A DNA stretch of 64,000 nt. It comes from Dryocosmus kuriphilus (taxonomy: Eukaryota > Arthropoda > Insecta > Hymenoptera > Cynipidae). Within the stretch, counting starts at the first letter, position 1. Each line of letters opens with the position of its first letter. The position numbers and the translations under genes were made by a program. Where the stretch lies: assembly GCA_038277395.1 (NCBI GenBank), contig CM076189.1, positions 216,234,011 to 216,298,010 of the forward strand, given 5' to 3'. Below are positions 12,101-22,345 of the stretch, piece by piece. The notes below the pieces were generated by a model. The model ran no database searches and was not told where the DNA came from. It saw nothing but the letters and a program-made list of their open reading frames with translations.

Positions 12101-15100
12101 CTAATGAATTGAAACTGAAAAAACCAAGATACTGAAAACGTATTACATATTTCACATATACACACCAGACATATTCATTCTAAAGTGGACTAACTAGTTA
12201 CACAAGCCTTCAAATTATTCAGAGGAATTTGCAATTAGAACATGTTTCAAACCAGAAATGAAAATTCGTCTCTGATATTTGAATAAAATAGGTCTAAAGA
12301 ATGTTGTCTAATTAAAAAAAAAAAAACATTTTATTTTGTCCATATTTGGTAGAATCCAACATTATTTATTTCCTAATTATTTATAAAAATTTCAGCTTTG
12401 CTAAACCAGCATTACATCACAAGTAACCCAGCAGCAGACCATCATGAGATTTTGCAAAAGCTCAGCAACTATTGTGGCAAGTCTTTTCACAATTATACAG
12501 AAGGAGAAACAAGTCCACTAAAATGGGACTTCTACAACAGTTTCTCCTTCGCCTACACAGTTGTCAGTACAATTGGTAAGTGACTTTAAATTTCAGAATC
12601 TGATATTAAATTCCAATTTGAAGATTCTTCAGTATTAACAAATATCATCTTCAGGGTATGGAAATTTGGCACCAACGAACATGCTGGGCCGAATCTTGAT
12701 GATCTTCTATGGTCTAATTGGAATACCGATGAATGGAATCCTACTCACTCAACTGGGTGAGTTCTTCGGACAGGTCTTCGTCAAGGCCCACAAAAAATAC
12801 AAATCATATCAGCAGGATCAAAATGACTGTCAAAAGAAGCACAACCCCCTGGAAACTAGGAAAGCAGGGCTGGCGATGCAGATTTTCATGTACCTGATAC
12901 CAGGATTCGTAATGTTTATTTTCTTTCCGGCATTCCTCTTTTCTCACTACGAGGGATGGACTTACGACGAGGCTGTTTACTACGCATTCGTCACACTGAC
13001 GACTATAGGCTTTGGAGATTATGTGGCAGGTTAGACACGCATTTCTGGCGTTATGCTTTTAACATTCTTCATCAGCTGATCATTAACGCTTTTCATCATT
13101 CTTTGCAATCTTCACTTGAAACTGGAACCAATTTCGAGACTTTTTTCTTGTGAGTTATCAGAATTAGTCAATGCGTTCCACTATCTCGAGATTAGCCGTA
13201 GAAGTTTTTATATTTCGTAATCAATTCGCTGGACATATTCTTCGTTTCCAATCTGCTACAGAAATTATATCTACTGCAGTCGGTTCCATTTGAATGAATT
13301 GACTCTTGCATTATCACGAAACGTTCTAATAAATCCGATTTGATTCATGCAAACTTATTGGATTTTCTAAAGTAAGTAGAATGAGTATCGTCAGTTCAGA
13401 ATGCACAATGATTAATAACTATAAAGAATAAAAATAAAAATTGATTAAATTCATCAGGGCAAGACAATTCGAAAGGAAGTGGAGTTTTCTTCATACTGTA
13501 TAAGACCTTCCTCATTTGCTGGATATCCTTCGGATTGGGTTACATCGTCATGATCATGACCTTCATCGCTCGAGGAATGAGGAGCAAAAAAATCGCAAGA
13601 ATTGAGCACAAACTAGCGATGAATCTCAAGCACACTCAAAGCAAGATTTGGAATGAATTTAATAAAGAAGTCAGTTATTTTAGAAGGGTCTTCAACGAAT
13701 TGCAATTGTCCAAAGTCAAGGTAAATAGACATTCTTGATAATCTCTTTAATCGAAATTTTATTAACTCCAGTAAATTTAGAGGATGAAAATTTTTTCTTG
13801 CAGAGAGTCTATGTGGATGAATACGACTATGATCCGCCGACTCCCAAATTCGCAAGAAGCAACAGCTTCCCTGATTTAAGGGAACTTATCTATGGAGGAC
13901 TTGAGATTCCTGAACCTCCCTGTCCTAGAAGAAGGGCCAACAGTGAAGTCGTTCCTATGGTGAGTTGTTGCACCTTAAATATTTATCTACAAAAAATGTC
14001 GATTGAAAATAATCTAATCAAATTTCCCAGGTTCGAGTGGCTCGAGTAGTGTCTGAAACAGACCTTCAACGAATCGACAGGAAAGCAACCTTCGCAACTC
14101 ATGCAATGGTCCAACCAGCCGAATTACTGGCTCGCCTAGTCAACATCCTAGGCTACATTCCACCCCCTGATGATGAAGAAGAAACCGAAACTAAAGAAGG
14201 TATCCAAGGCTTCAGTGACAAGGAAATCCTTTCGAGTGAAGTCCCTTGGAGCGACTCTGAGTGGAGATTAGGGGGCGATAAGATTTCCCGCCCAAAACCA
14301 AGATCCAGAGCCTGTAGTGAAATCAGACTAGAAAACCCAGATAGCAGTTACCTCCAAGAAAATGGAGAGTGGACCTGGTCAGGACCAGCAGCTTCTAGTA
14401 AAATCCAGGAGATAATCAAGTCTCGCAGATCCGCCGTCAGGGACTTTAAATCCAAGTTCCCTTCTATAGCTTTGCCAAAATCAGTCCAGAAGAGCTTCTT
14501 GCCCAGATGGATGCGGAACTTATCTAATAAAAGGTCATCGGAAGATCACACGAGAAGTACAGTATCAGTTGGAGAAATTGACGAAAGGGATAGGGAAGCT
14601 TTGCAGTCACAGATGATCAGAAATCACTCTTCTAGAATTTCCACAAATCGTGCATACTTTACCCATACAGGGGCTGGCAATACAGGGTTGGAAGGTCTTC
14701 TAGAGGAGACGTCTTTGGCTGATTTCATCAGGGCGCTTACTAGGGTCGGTGCTCCTGAAGATTTCTCCAAAAAGCTTTCAAGGAAGATGGGAACTGCTTC
14801 TTTAACTCCACCAAAGCTTCCCAGTCTTTTTACACTTTTCTCACAGCATCCGGAATTTAGTTCTACGAGTCAGAGTCAGCAGAACACTATTACAGCTGCT
14901 CAGAATGCTGCATCAAGGAGGTTCTCTCTGAGGACTGTGGAAAATTCGAGCACCTCGACACCGGTTTACAGTAGGCGCAGTGTTGCACAACTTCCACCTG
15001 TTACGAAAGGAAGGCGATTTTCCTTAAGGCCTGTTGTCACTCCAGCTGGAGGAACACCTCAGTATTCGCCTTATCTGGTAAGAATTTTCGGGAGTTACTT

Positions 15101-16579
15101 TTAATTTTATTTTTTGATCAAAGCTTTTGGGATTCTATAACAATTCTCCAATATTTTCAGGGGAACGAGGCGGAACCACCGCCCTATACAAACGAGTCCT
15201 TCAACGTCGAGTGTCCAAAAGAACCTCTGATGCATTCTGAAGGCGCTCCAGGTGTTTCTGCACCAATTTCAACAACAGGAACTCGTCGCTTTTCTCTAAG
15301 ACCAGCTCAAATTGATAATCCTTCATTGCCATCAACCACTTCAGTACCACTAAATCAACAACCAACCCAGACGAGAGTACTTCCTCGCTGGAAAGCTGGA
15401 ATGCTCCAGCGCCAGATCAGCAAAAAGAATCTTCAACGTAGGGTACGAGCTTTCAGTCTCAGTGATGTCTACTCTGATATTACAGATAGGAATACAGGAA
15501 TCAGTCCACTAGCTTTCGATAAATCAAGAACTGTTACGACTCTTGTCGGTAAAAAGGACTATCCTTACAAACTGAGCAGTAGAGCTACTACATCATCAAT
15601 TCAGAAGACAGTCACGATTGTCTCTCCTCCGCATGAAGCGTCAAGTTCCAGGGCTTCAGATTCTAAGCAAGGCTCTTCCTTCAAGCGAGGTTATTCTGAA
15701 AGTGAAGCTGAACCTGAAACAAGCTCCTTGAGGTCACAGGGTCCAGGTTCCACACCAGAAACTTCTTGGGACAACGCTTCTCAGTTTTATAAGGAGCCTT
15801 CCTCAGAGAGCAATCCATTTGATGAATTCTCTAAATTTTCTCCAGGATCCCAGGCAATGAATAAGAATCCTTTTTCCTTCAAGCTTGGATCTGATGATTA
15901 TGAAACAAGTACTTCTGGAAAGAGTAAAGAAGGTGTCGTCAACCCTAGGTTCGCTACATTGAAGACTTATCCAAGTTCTCTAGGAGTAACAAAATTAGCA
16001 ACTGTCTATTCAGATGACAGGCTTTCTAGCCAAGACACTGATCAGAGTGACGATTCCTTTACGTCTGAGTGTGTAATCGCTCTAAAGAAAAAATCAGCAG
16101 CTAATCTTCCAGAATTAGATACAAAAGTCAAAGGTAGGCAACCGTCTCCTACGGAGAAGGAACCCACAAAAAAAGAACCAAGTGGAGAAGATTCGAAGCC
16201 TGGTCAGCCATCAGATTTTACAAAACTTCAGTCAACAGTTTCTAGAAAAAGTGAATCAGCTCTTTCTGCAAAAAGTGTAGGTGAGAAGACAGATGAAAGG
16301 AAAGTTTCGATTGTATCAATCGAACCCTGGACTGAATCAAGTAGAAGAACTTCCATAAGTTCTCAAACCCACACTGGAGAAAGCAGGAAGAGTGCAGAAG
16401 TGAAATCTCCAAATTTGTTGGAAGTCAAAGTGGAAAAATCTGCAAGTTCTTCTGATAAATTTAAGGCTACTATTGAAGTTGCAGTCAATGACGAAGGATC
16501 GCTGATGGAAGTCAAGGTTGACAAACCAAAAGCAAGTGCAAGTTCTGAATCTGCAGCAAAGAAATATTCTCCAGAATGA
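4301..16579 (+). CDS. ork1: Two-pore-domain (K2P) potassium leak channel, Ork1/KCNK-like
   Basis: Seven coding exons join in phase: 4301-4442, 12396-12575, 12655-13029, 13458-13720, 13804-13959, 14031-15077 and 15161-16579 (3582 nt, 1193 aa), all with GT/AG ends. The protein should be a plasma-membrane K+ leak channel acting as a dimer. The start MSKKQWMVLLMLFLTYLL opens TM1. An NYT glycosylation sequon lies in the extracellular cap. The first selectivity filter TIGYGN (about residues 106-111) is split by intron 2, and the second, TTIGFGDY, is at about 223-230. TM4 contains GLGYIVMIMTF. The ATG at 4301 is the first in frame after a stop at 4253. The order of motifs, including the tail blocks ARSNSFPDL and GFSDKEILSSE and an EWTWSG block, follows Drosophila Ork1 (~1000 aa) as I remember it. 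The cytosolic C-terminus is unusually long (more than 850 aa), Ser/Thr-rich and probably phosphorylated. Confidence 0.93.
7725..9224. repeat. Foldback element with ~600-bp inverted arms
   Basis: The left arm (about 7725-8330) and right arm (about 8555-9224) are diverged reverse complements. The termini are gataatcgga and tccgattatc. Matching landmarks include taccggccgcc/gcgcggccgata, the cgcgtcgagcgc/gcgctcgacgcg pair, and accccggatattg near each outer end. A 220-bp spacer separates the arms. No transposase frame is present, so it is non-autonomous. No clear target-site duplication was found. The right arm has a long TA expansion where the left arm has only atatata. Confidence 0.85.
9103..9159. 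repeat. (TA)n microsatellite
   Basis: About 57 bp of uninterrupted TA dinucleotides inside the right arm of the foldback element. The equivalent place in the left arm (about 7793-7800) has only a few TA repeats, so the expansion arose after the arms were formed. Confidence 0.95.
9454..9993. repeat. Second intronic foldback element
   Basis: The left arm 9454 to about 9614 begins actttacgacag. The right arm, about 9832-9993, ends ctgtcgtaaagt. The arms share ggcaaaataataaggaac, ataatggctaggtttttt and neighbouring words in inverted orientation. The spacer contains a 20-G run at 9752-9771 and a ~30-bp direct repeat (aaaatgcgttcaatcat / aaaatgcattcagtcac). No open frame. Confidence 0.8.
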
Positions 16580-17596
16580 ATGAGCGTTGAATATAAGGAA
16601 ACAATTTTTTTTAATTAGAAATATCCGAGAAGAACAAAAGTAAATTTTAATAAGGTTTTAAAACTGAAGTGACGTATAATTTCAAAAAGTGCGACAAGAG
16701 GCAGTTCTTTGAACTGTTTGCCTTTCGAATTAAGTTGAATGATTGATTGCAGGTAAAAAGATCGATCCTAGATGAACATATTGTTATACAAAAATAAGTA
16801 ATTATTATATAAGATATTTTAGATTGTAAATAAGGACGGCGAATTCTTAATCGTAACTGACAGCAGTGTTAAACACTGTGCAATGAGAAATTACAATTCC
16901 AGAATCCTGGGGAATATCACAGCGTTCTTATGAAGCTTAAACTTCGTATTGAAGAATAACACTGTGATAAAATCACGATATCAAATTATTTACTCGGCTG
17001 GTACGAGTTAGGTATTAATTTAGTCGAATTTTCAGGCGTGCGTAAAATGAACTGTTAGATGCGTTGAACGTTGAATTGTAACTACCTCAGTATTTTATAT
17101 AATAAAATTTTTAGTACAATAAAAACTGTACCTATTAAAAAGTTTTTCTTATTACTGGAGGGTCGCAACTTAAGAAAAAAATGGCATACTGTAAATAAGA
17201 ATTCGTGAGTTACAATCAAATTCTTTTTTATTTCAAGATTCATTGCAATAAATAAATAGCTTGGCTTTCTGTAGCATATCGTATAACTGAGGGCTCAGCA
17301 CATGAATTATCACTCGTACTATGAATTAAATTGACTAAAACTACATTTGCTAAATCGGAATAGAACTCTGAATTTTTAATCCAGCAGTGAGTCTCTGAAG
17401 TTTTAGGTCAGTGTAACCTCGGCATAGTTGACACAGAATAGAAAAATTACTTTGTACAAATCCCGTTGAGGTACGGTTCATGCATCAGGAGCCAGAAGGT
17501 GTAAAATGCAAACTATTTTTACAGGTTGGTCGTGTTTTGATCTCATTTAAAAAAACATAATAAATAAGTTTAACTGTAGATTGGCTAAGCATTTGT
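16580..17596. other. Shared 3' region between convergent K2P and HARS genes
   Basis: This 1.0 kb holds the 3'UTR of the + strand channel gene and, from the other side, the 3'UTR of the - strand synthetase gene. No further coding frame is visible. Confidence 0.7.
17101..17123 (+). promoter_or_regulatory. Candidate poly(A) signals of the K2P gene
   Basis: Two AATAAA hexamers, at 17101-17106 and 17118-17123, lie about 520 bp after the stop codon. A tttatt at 17227-17232 would read AATAAA on the minus strand and could serve the convergent synthetase gene. Confidence 0.5.
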
Positions 17597-20500
17597 TCAT
17601 GAATTTTCGATCCATTTTTTAATCTCCTGGACGAGTTCCTTCCTCGGCACTGATTTTTCAGCTCTCGTCGTGACTTCCCTGAATGTCACTTCACCTCTCT
17701 GCAGCTCCCCTTCACCGATAATGACAACCAAGGGAATTCCATTCTCCTCACAGTGTTGCAACTGAGCGAGGATTTTTGAGTGTTTTTTGTACGAGTGTTC
17801 AGCTTTGATACCTGCGTCCCACAATTCAGCAAGTATTCGCATTCTTTCTTCGTGGAGATTTTTCTGAGCAGTCGCGACGAAAACCTGAACTTCATTGGTT
17901 CGAGTCCGCATACCTTTATTTTCTAGTTTCGATTCCAAGACGCTGAAAATCCTTTCGACTCCTAGAGACAAACCCACACAAGGCACGTTCTTATTTTTTG
18001 TGTCGAACATTCCGACTAAGTTGTCGTAACGACCTCCACCTGCTATACTTCCAACACCAACGTCATCTCCTGGAAAATAAAAGTTTGTTTCTCGAGTTGA
18101 TAAAATATACAATATCGACTAAATGTAACAGAGAAAAACGAATTTAGTAAACTTACCAGTTAATACTGCTTCATAAATAACTCCCGTGTAGTAATCCAAA
18201 CCCCTCGCCAGACTCATATCGAACTTTACATAGTCGCTGATTTTATAAATGTTGCAGTACTTCAGTAGTAACTCCATCGCACTGAGACCTTGCACAGCAC
18301 TACTAGATTTCATTAAAGTCTCATCTTGCCTCAATTTCTCGATGAGTTCAGCTTTTCCAGAAAGTGAAACGTAAGCACCGATTTTGTCAGCGATCGCACC
18401 GTCCAGGTTCTTTTCTTCCACCATTTCCTTCCGAACTTCTTCCCATGGACTCTTATCCAGTTTATCCACAGCGGAACAGATACTGCGGAATTGTGCTTTG
18501 GGAACACCACACGTCTCAAATATGCCGTCTAAGATACACCTATGGTTAACTTTAATTAAAAAGGGTCCTAAGTTCAAGGAAGATAAAGCCTCATAAATTA
18601 TGCGGAGACATTCCACGTCTGGTATCATCGGGTCGTACTGACCAGCTATGTCAAAATCCTGAAATTAGAAACATTTCATTAGTAAAGATGACTTTCAAGA
18701 TTCAGGAAGACTTTGATTTTGTATTTTATTTATTATCTTTGTAGAAATACTCACGCATTGATAAAATTCACGATAACGTCCTTTTGTCATCGCAGGATTG
18801 TCTCTCCTATAAACTTTGGCTATGTGGTACCTTTTGATACTCGCTATCTTGCTCATGGCCAAGTATCTCGCAAAAGGAACAGTTAGGTCGTACCTAAGAG
18901 CGAGAATTTCTCCGCCTTGATCTTTCAGATCGTATATAAGCTTCGAGTCCTCGCCATATTTTCCCGTGAGAACTTCCTGCACAACAAAATGATTTAAACG
19001 TAATAGTATGGTCAAAATGTCTCTTGCACGACGACGAAAATAACTAATGACGACAGAAATAACTAATGCATCTCGAAAAATACAAACCTTGAGCTCAAAA
19101 ATGGGCGTGTCGATAGTAACTGCACCGTGAAGTTTAAAGACAGCGACGATTTTGTCCAAAACTCCGAGTCGCAAGGCCATTTGTTCAGGATTGTAGTCCC
19201 TCGTCCCTTTGGGAGTTTTGAGTGTGAACTTCTGAGCGACATTGTCCTCTCCTAACTGGGCTTTTAGGTTTAGTAATTTGGCTACCTCATCCGATATCTT
19301 AACAAAAATGAAAAAGGGTTGTTATTCTGGTTGGAATGATCGCAGTTCGAATATCAACTCTAGCTTCTCTTTGCGGAGGACATTTCAAAGTTTGTCTCGT
19401 ACCTTTGGGGTCACGATCGTCGACGTGTTGCTACATTGTCGGGCAGCGAGGATGAAATTCGTAATCATCGGACGAAACATGATTCGAGGAGGAATACCGT
19501 AACCAGAATGAAAGAGAAAAGTCCGCCTCAATGTTGATTATCGAACTACTCAAAACACCAGACATAATTTAGTTAGCAAGCTTGCATGCATGCAGCCACC
19601 GCAGAAGACTTTGTTTTAACTTTTATTCAAATTTCATGTAGTCTATTGAATTTAAAAAAATTGTGAGGCAGCGCATAAATTACAATAGTATTTTGCAAAT
19701 GGGAGAAATGCGCTTTTGGAAGAAAGTGTTTTTAGATATGAGTAATTCTCCAAAAGGTCATTTTCACTGTGTCTGATTACTACAGTTTGTATTTTATATT
19801 GGTCGTTCACGAATATTTTTGGATAACTAATCCAAAAAGTTGTTTACGTTTGCTGTTGCAAAGAGAATTATGAACACATGTCTTAAGGTCTGATGGAAGG
19901 ATGTTATTATCCATAATCGCTGATTTCGACCATATTGCAGCTTTCGAAAAATCGCGATTTCCAATCTAAATACTGTACTATTTCATGATAAATTTTATTT
20001 AAACAATTTGCGTTCCTCTGTGGCAGTGCTGCAAGCGCGCAACTATTGCCTCACCTTTTTGTCTAGACTTTTATCATCAGACACTTCGGGATTTATTAGG
20101 CAATCGACTTTCTTCACCAAAGGCGAAATCTCTCCTTTTACAGCAGCGAACTTCAAACGCTCGACTGGAGTATAGCTTTTTATATTATCATACCATCGCT
20201 TCAAGTGCGGCCAACTAGTTGATTCGCCATTTATATGTTTGCTACACAAATCAAATAGTTTTGCATCCTTGTTCGTAGGAATCCAGCCACAAACATAGCT
20301 AATTTCTGCCAGATTTTCATTTATTATCGCTAATTCAGATTTTATTTCTGATGAGGTTCTAGGTTCCTAGGAACGAAATCAAGTTTAGAAAAAGACGTTC
20401 TCAAAAGCAAAATTCTGGACTGAAATTACTATAATAGGGCAATGTTGGAGATGGATGATGAATATAAACATTTAATATTCGCCTGTATTTAATATCAATT

Positions 20501-22196
20501 CTAAGCGGTGTTTATTTGGAGGTTTTATGGCTGTTTGTACTACAAGCACTGATATGAAGTGATAATCGGTATATCTTAACAGCAATTAGCAGATTCGGAT
20601 AATTTTGTAATTGCCAATTAAAACTCTGCTGATAGTAATATATTTTTCATAAATAGTAAATCTTTATTATTTAAAAGCTAATTTTAATTATAAATTGAAT
20701 ACAAAAATTGCGAGATAATACTTATAGAATATGAAATATGATTCTATGTAAATTCTGGTATTCAATTTGGTGCAGATTTTAAATTAATGATTATAAGAAT
20801 AACTATAAGTATATACTGTTTTATTTGAAAACACTAGTGAAAGACAATAAATAAGAATAAAAGAATAAAAGTTCCTTCTAGTGTTGTGAAATGGATAAAC
20901 ATTGCACAAACAAATAACGATCGATTGCGAACAATAATAATTTTACAGTCATATTTCCTGTTACAACAAGGTGGCCACAAAAAACGTAGTTGAGAAACAA
21001 TAGTATTTTTAAAAACATTAAGATACTTTTAATAGTAGATATATTATGGTACAAAGGTTTTTAAAGCAGTTAATTTAAAACAGAAGATATCGGTACTTCA
21101 CGTGTTAAAATTTAATAAAACTCTCCCATCAGGCAAAAAAATGGAGGATATCTTTACTACATCTTTACGACGTCGAAAATACGTTCTATGCACGTGTCGC
21201 AAAGATAACTTTAATACATTTTAATATCGCAAAGATACCTTTACGTCATCTTTACGACACGGACATTTGACGTCTTCGCGATGACGTAAAGATACCGTAA
21301 AGATGTAAAGGCTTCCTCCAATTTTGTGCCCACTGGGCTTTTATTTCTAATAGTTAACATTACGTCAGAAAATTACACACAGATAAATTCTACATTATTT
21401 TATTCCTTTCTTAAAGGAATTTAACATAGCAGCATTTATAATGAAGTAGAGCATATAAAATAATGTAAACATTGACACGTACGTCACATAAAACGGAAAA
21501 GATGACATTTACCATAGCATGTGTAAATTGTTTACATTTGCATAATTCTCACTAAAAAATAAAATCCTTAAGCAAAATAACCCAAAATTCATTTAAAATT
21601 AATAAAAGCTGATGAAATTTTGTGAAGATTGAATTAAAATAGAGAAAATAACTAAAGAAAATTACATTTATAATAATCATAACCTACAAGTAACGTTTGT
21701 GCTGCAATTTGAATAAAAACACAAGAAAATAATTGAAAGCAAATGTATATTAAAAAATAGTGATGAGATCAACAAGATAAATGAATCGGAAAGGTTGAGT
21801 CTTTCCGAGAAACGGCAAATATGGAAAAATCTTGGAATGGAGCAAATTGCCATCGAAACCGGTGATCAAGAACAATTACTTTCGCTCAACTTTCTAGTAA
21901 GAGAAAAATGACAAGACTTCAATTTCCTTGGAATGGGAGAAAGCCGTAAATATCAGTTATCTTAAGAATTCGTAAAAATTTTAAAAAAAAAGTAAATACG
22001 TGCTCGTGCTCCATATGCATTGTACAATTCAACTGAAGTCGTGAACGTAACCTTTTAATCGGAATAGCAAACAGAAAACTAAAATAAAAAGAAAACTTAC
22101 ATGTGCGATGTCTGCCTTTTCAGCTTTCAATTTCCGCACGAGATCTCCTTGTTGTTTTATTTGTTCAAGAAGCTTACTCTTCGTTTCATCAGCCAT
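17597..22196 (-). CDS. HARS: Histidyl-tRNA synthetase, cytosolic form
   Basis: Five exons join in phase on the minus strand: 22101-22196, 19088-19297, 18755-18976, 18157-18658 and 17597-18069 (1503 nt, 500 aa; human HARS1 is 509). The enzyme charges tRNA-His with histidine using ATP. Residues 1 to about 60 form a WHEP domain (KLLEQIKQQGDLVRKLKAEK, then EVAKLLNLKAQLG). The class II core shows motif 1 near DTPIFELK (about 95-102), motif 2 with GRYREFYQC|DFD across an exon junction at 176/177, HisA RGLDYYTG (about 327-334), HisB GGGRYDN (354-360) and motif 3 GLSLGVERIF (376-385). A C-terminal anticodon-binding domain follows (VQVFVATAQKNLHEER). Intron 1 (19298-22100) contains two candidate alternative N-terminal exons, listed separately. 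Confidence 0.95.
18977..19087 (-). other. 111-nt stop-free intron of HARS
   Basis: This intron has a GTTTGT donor and a TTGTGCAG acceptor. It is a multiple of three with no in-frame stop, so retention would add 37 residues between FELK and EVLTGKYGED. Related synthetases have no insertion here (TPVFELK followed directly by ...LMGKYGED in human as I recall it), so I treat it as intron. Confidence 0.8.
19403..19480 (-). CDS. HARS: Alternative first exon of HARS encoding a mitochondrial presequence
   Basis: On the minus strand an ATG at 19480 opens 26 codons (MFRPMITNFILAARQC, then SNTSTIVTPK) ending at an AAG|GTACGA donor in phase 0. The next acceptor is the phase-0 start of the second core exon at 19297, 105 nt away. 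The peptide is basic, Ser/Thr-rich and free of acidic residues, as matrix-targeting sequences are. Joining it to the core would yield a synthetase without most of the WHEP helix. Metazoan HARS genes commonly supply both compartments. The splice choice is inferred, not observed. Confidence 0.7.
20055..20366 (-). CDS. HARS: Candidate cassette exon with GST_C-like domain inside HARS
   Basis: A 312-nt, 104-codon open stretch on the minus strand is bounded by a tttcgttcctag acceptor and an AAG|GTGAGG donor, both phase 0, in the intron between the WHEP-start exon and the rest of HARS. Its translation includes YVCGWIPTNKDAKLFD and WPHLKRWYDNIKSY. These resemble the C-terminal GST-like domain of eEF1B and several tRNA synthetases (pattern Y..GY.PT..D...F ... 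PH..RWY.HI.S). Inclusion keeps the frame and would put this domain after residue 32, splitting the WHEP hairpin. It could instead be used with another, unseen first exon. Confidence 0.6.
21125..21337. mobile_element. Short MITE-like element
   Basis: The 213-bp segment starts cccatcaggcaaaaaaatgg and ends in reverse complement as cccagtgggcacaaaattgg. Subterminal inverted words (ggaggatatctttac / gtaaaggcttcctcc) and several internal aaagataccttTacg-like palindromic words follow. No coding capacity. It lies in HARS intron 1. Confidence 0.55.
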
Positions 22197-22345
22197 CGCG
22201 CACCACGAGTGACCACGAGGTTAACTTTTTTCCGAAGATCTTCACAGATGTTCAGTCCTATTCCATCCGTCCCACGTGGCAGACAATCTCGGACTGAATC
22301 TGGGGAACGTGGCACAAGTTGACGCGGCGCGCATGGCCTGCACGT
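22197..22345 (-). promoter_or_regulatory. Probable 5'UTR/promoter of HARS
   Basis: Immediately upstream of the HARS ATG (22194-22196) the sequence becomes GC-rich (ggcgcgcatggcctgcacgt, gacgcggcgc) compared with its AT-rich surroundings, as expected for a housekeeping promoter. No TATA box or transcription start can be fixed. Confidence 0.45.

Larger units (their letters stand above)
4443..12395 (+). other. First coding intron of the K2P gene (7.95 kb)
   Basis: Bounded by a GTGAGT donor and a TTTCAG acceptor in phase 1. It holds two long-arm foldback elements (7725-9224 and 9454-9993), a (TA)n tract and a 20-G run. Otherwise it is AT-rich sequence in which I see no exon. Undetected alternative exons or enhancers are possible. 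Confidence 0.8.

Noticed and set aside
22101..22322. Plus-strand frames of 73 and 64 codons
   Set aside because: Antisense to the first HARS exon and its 5'UTR.
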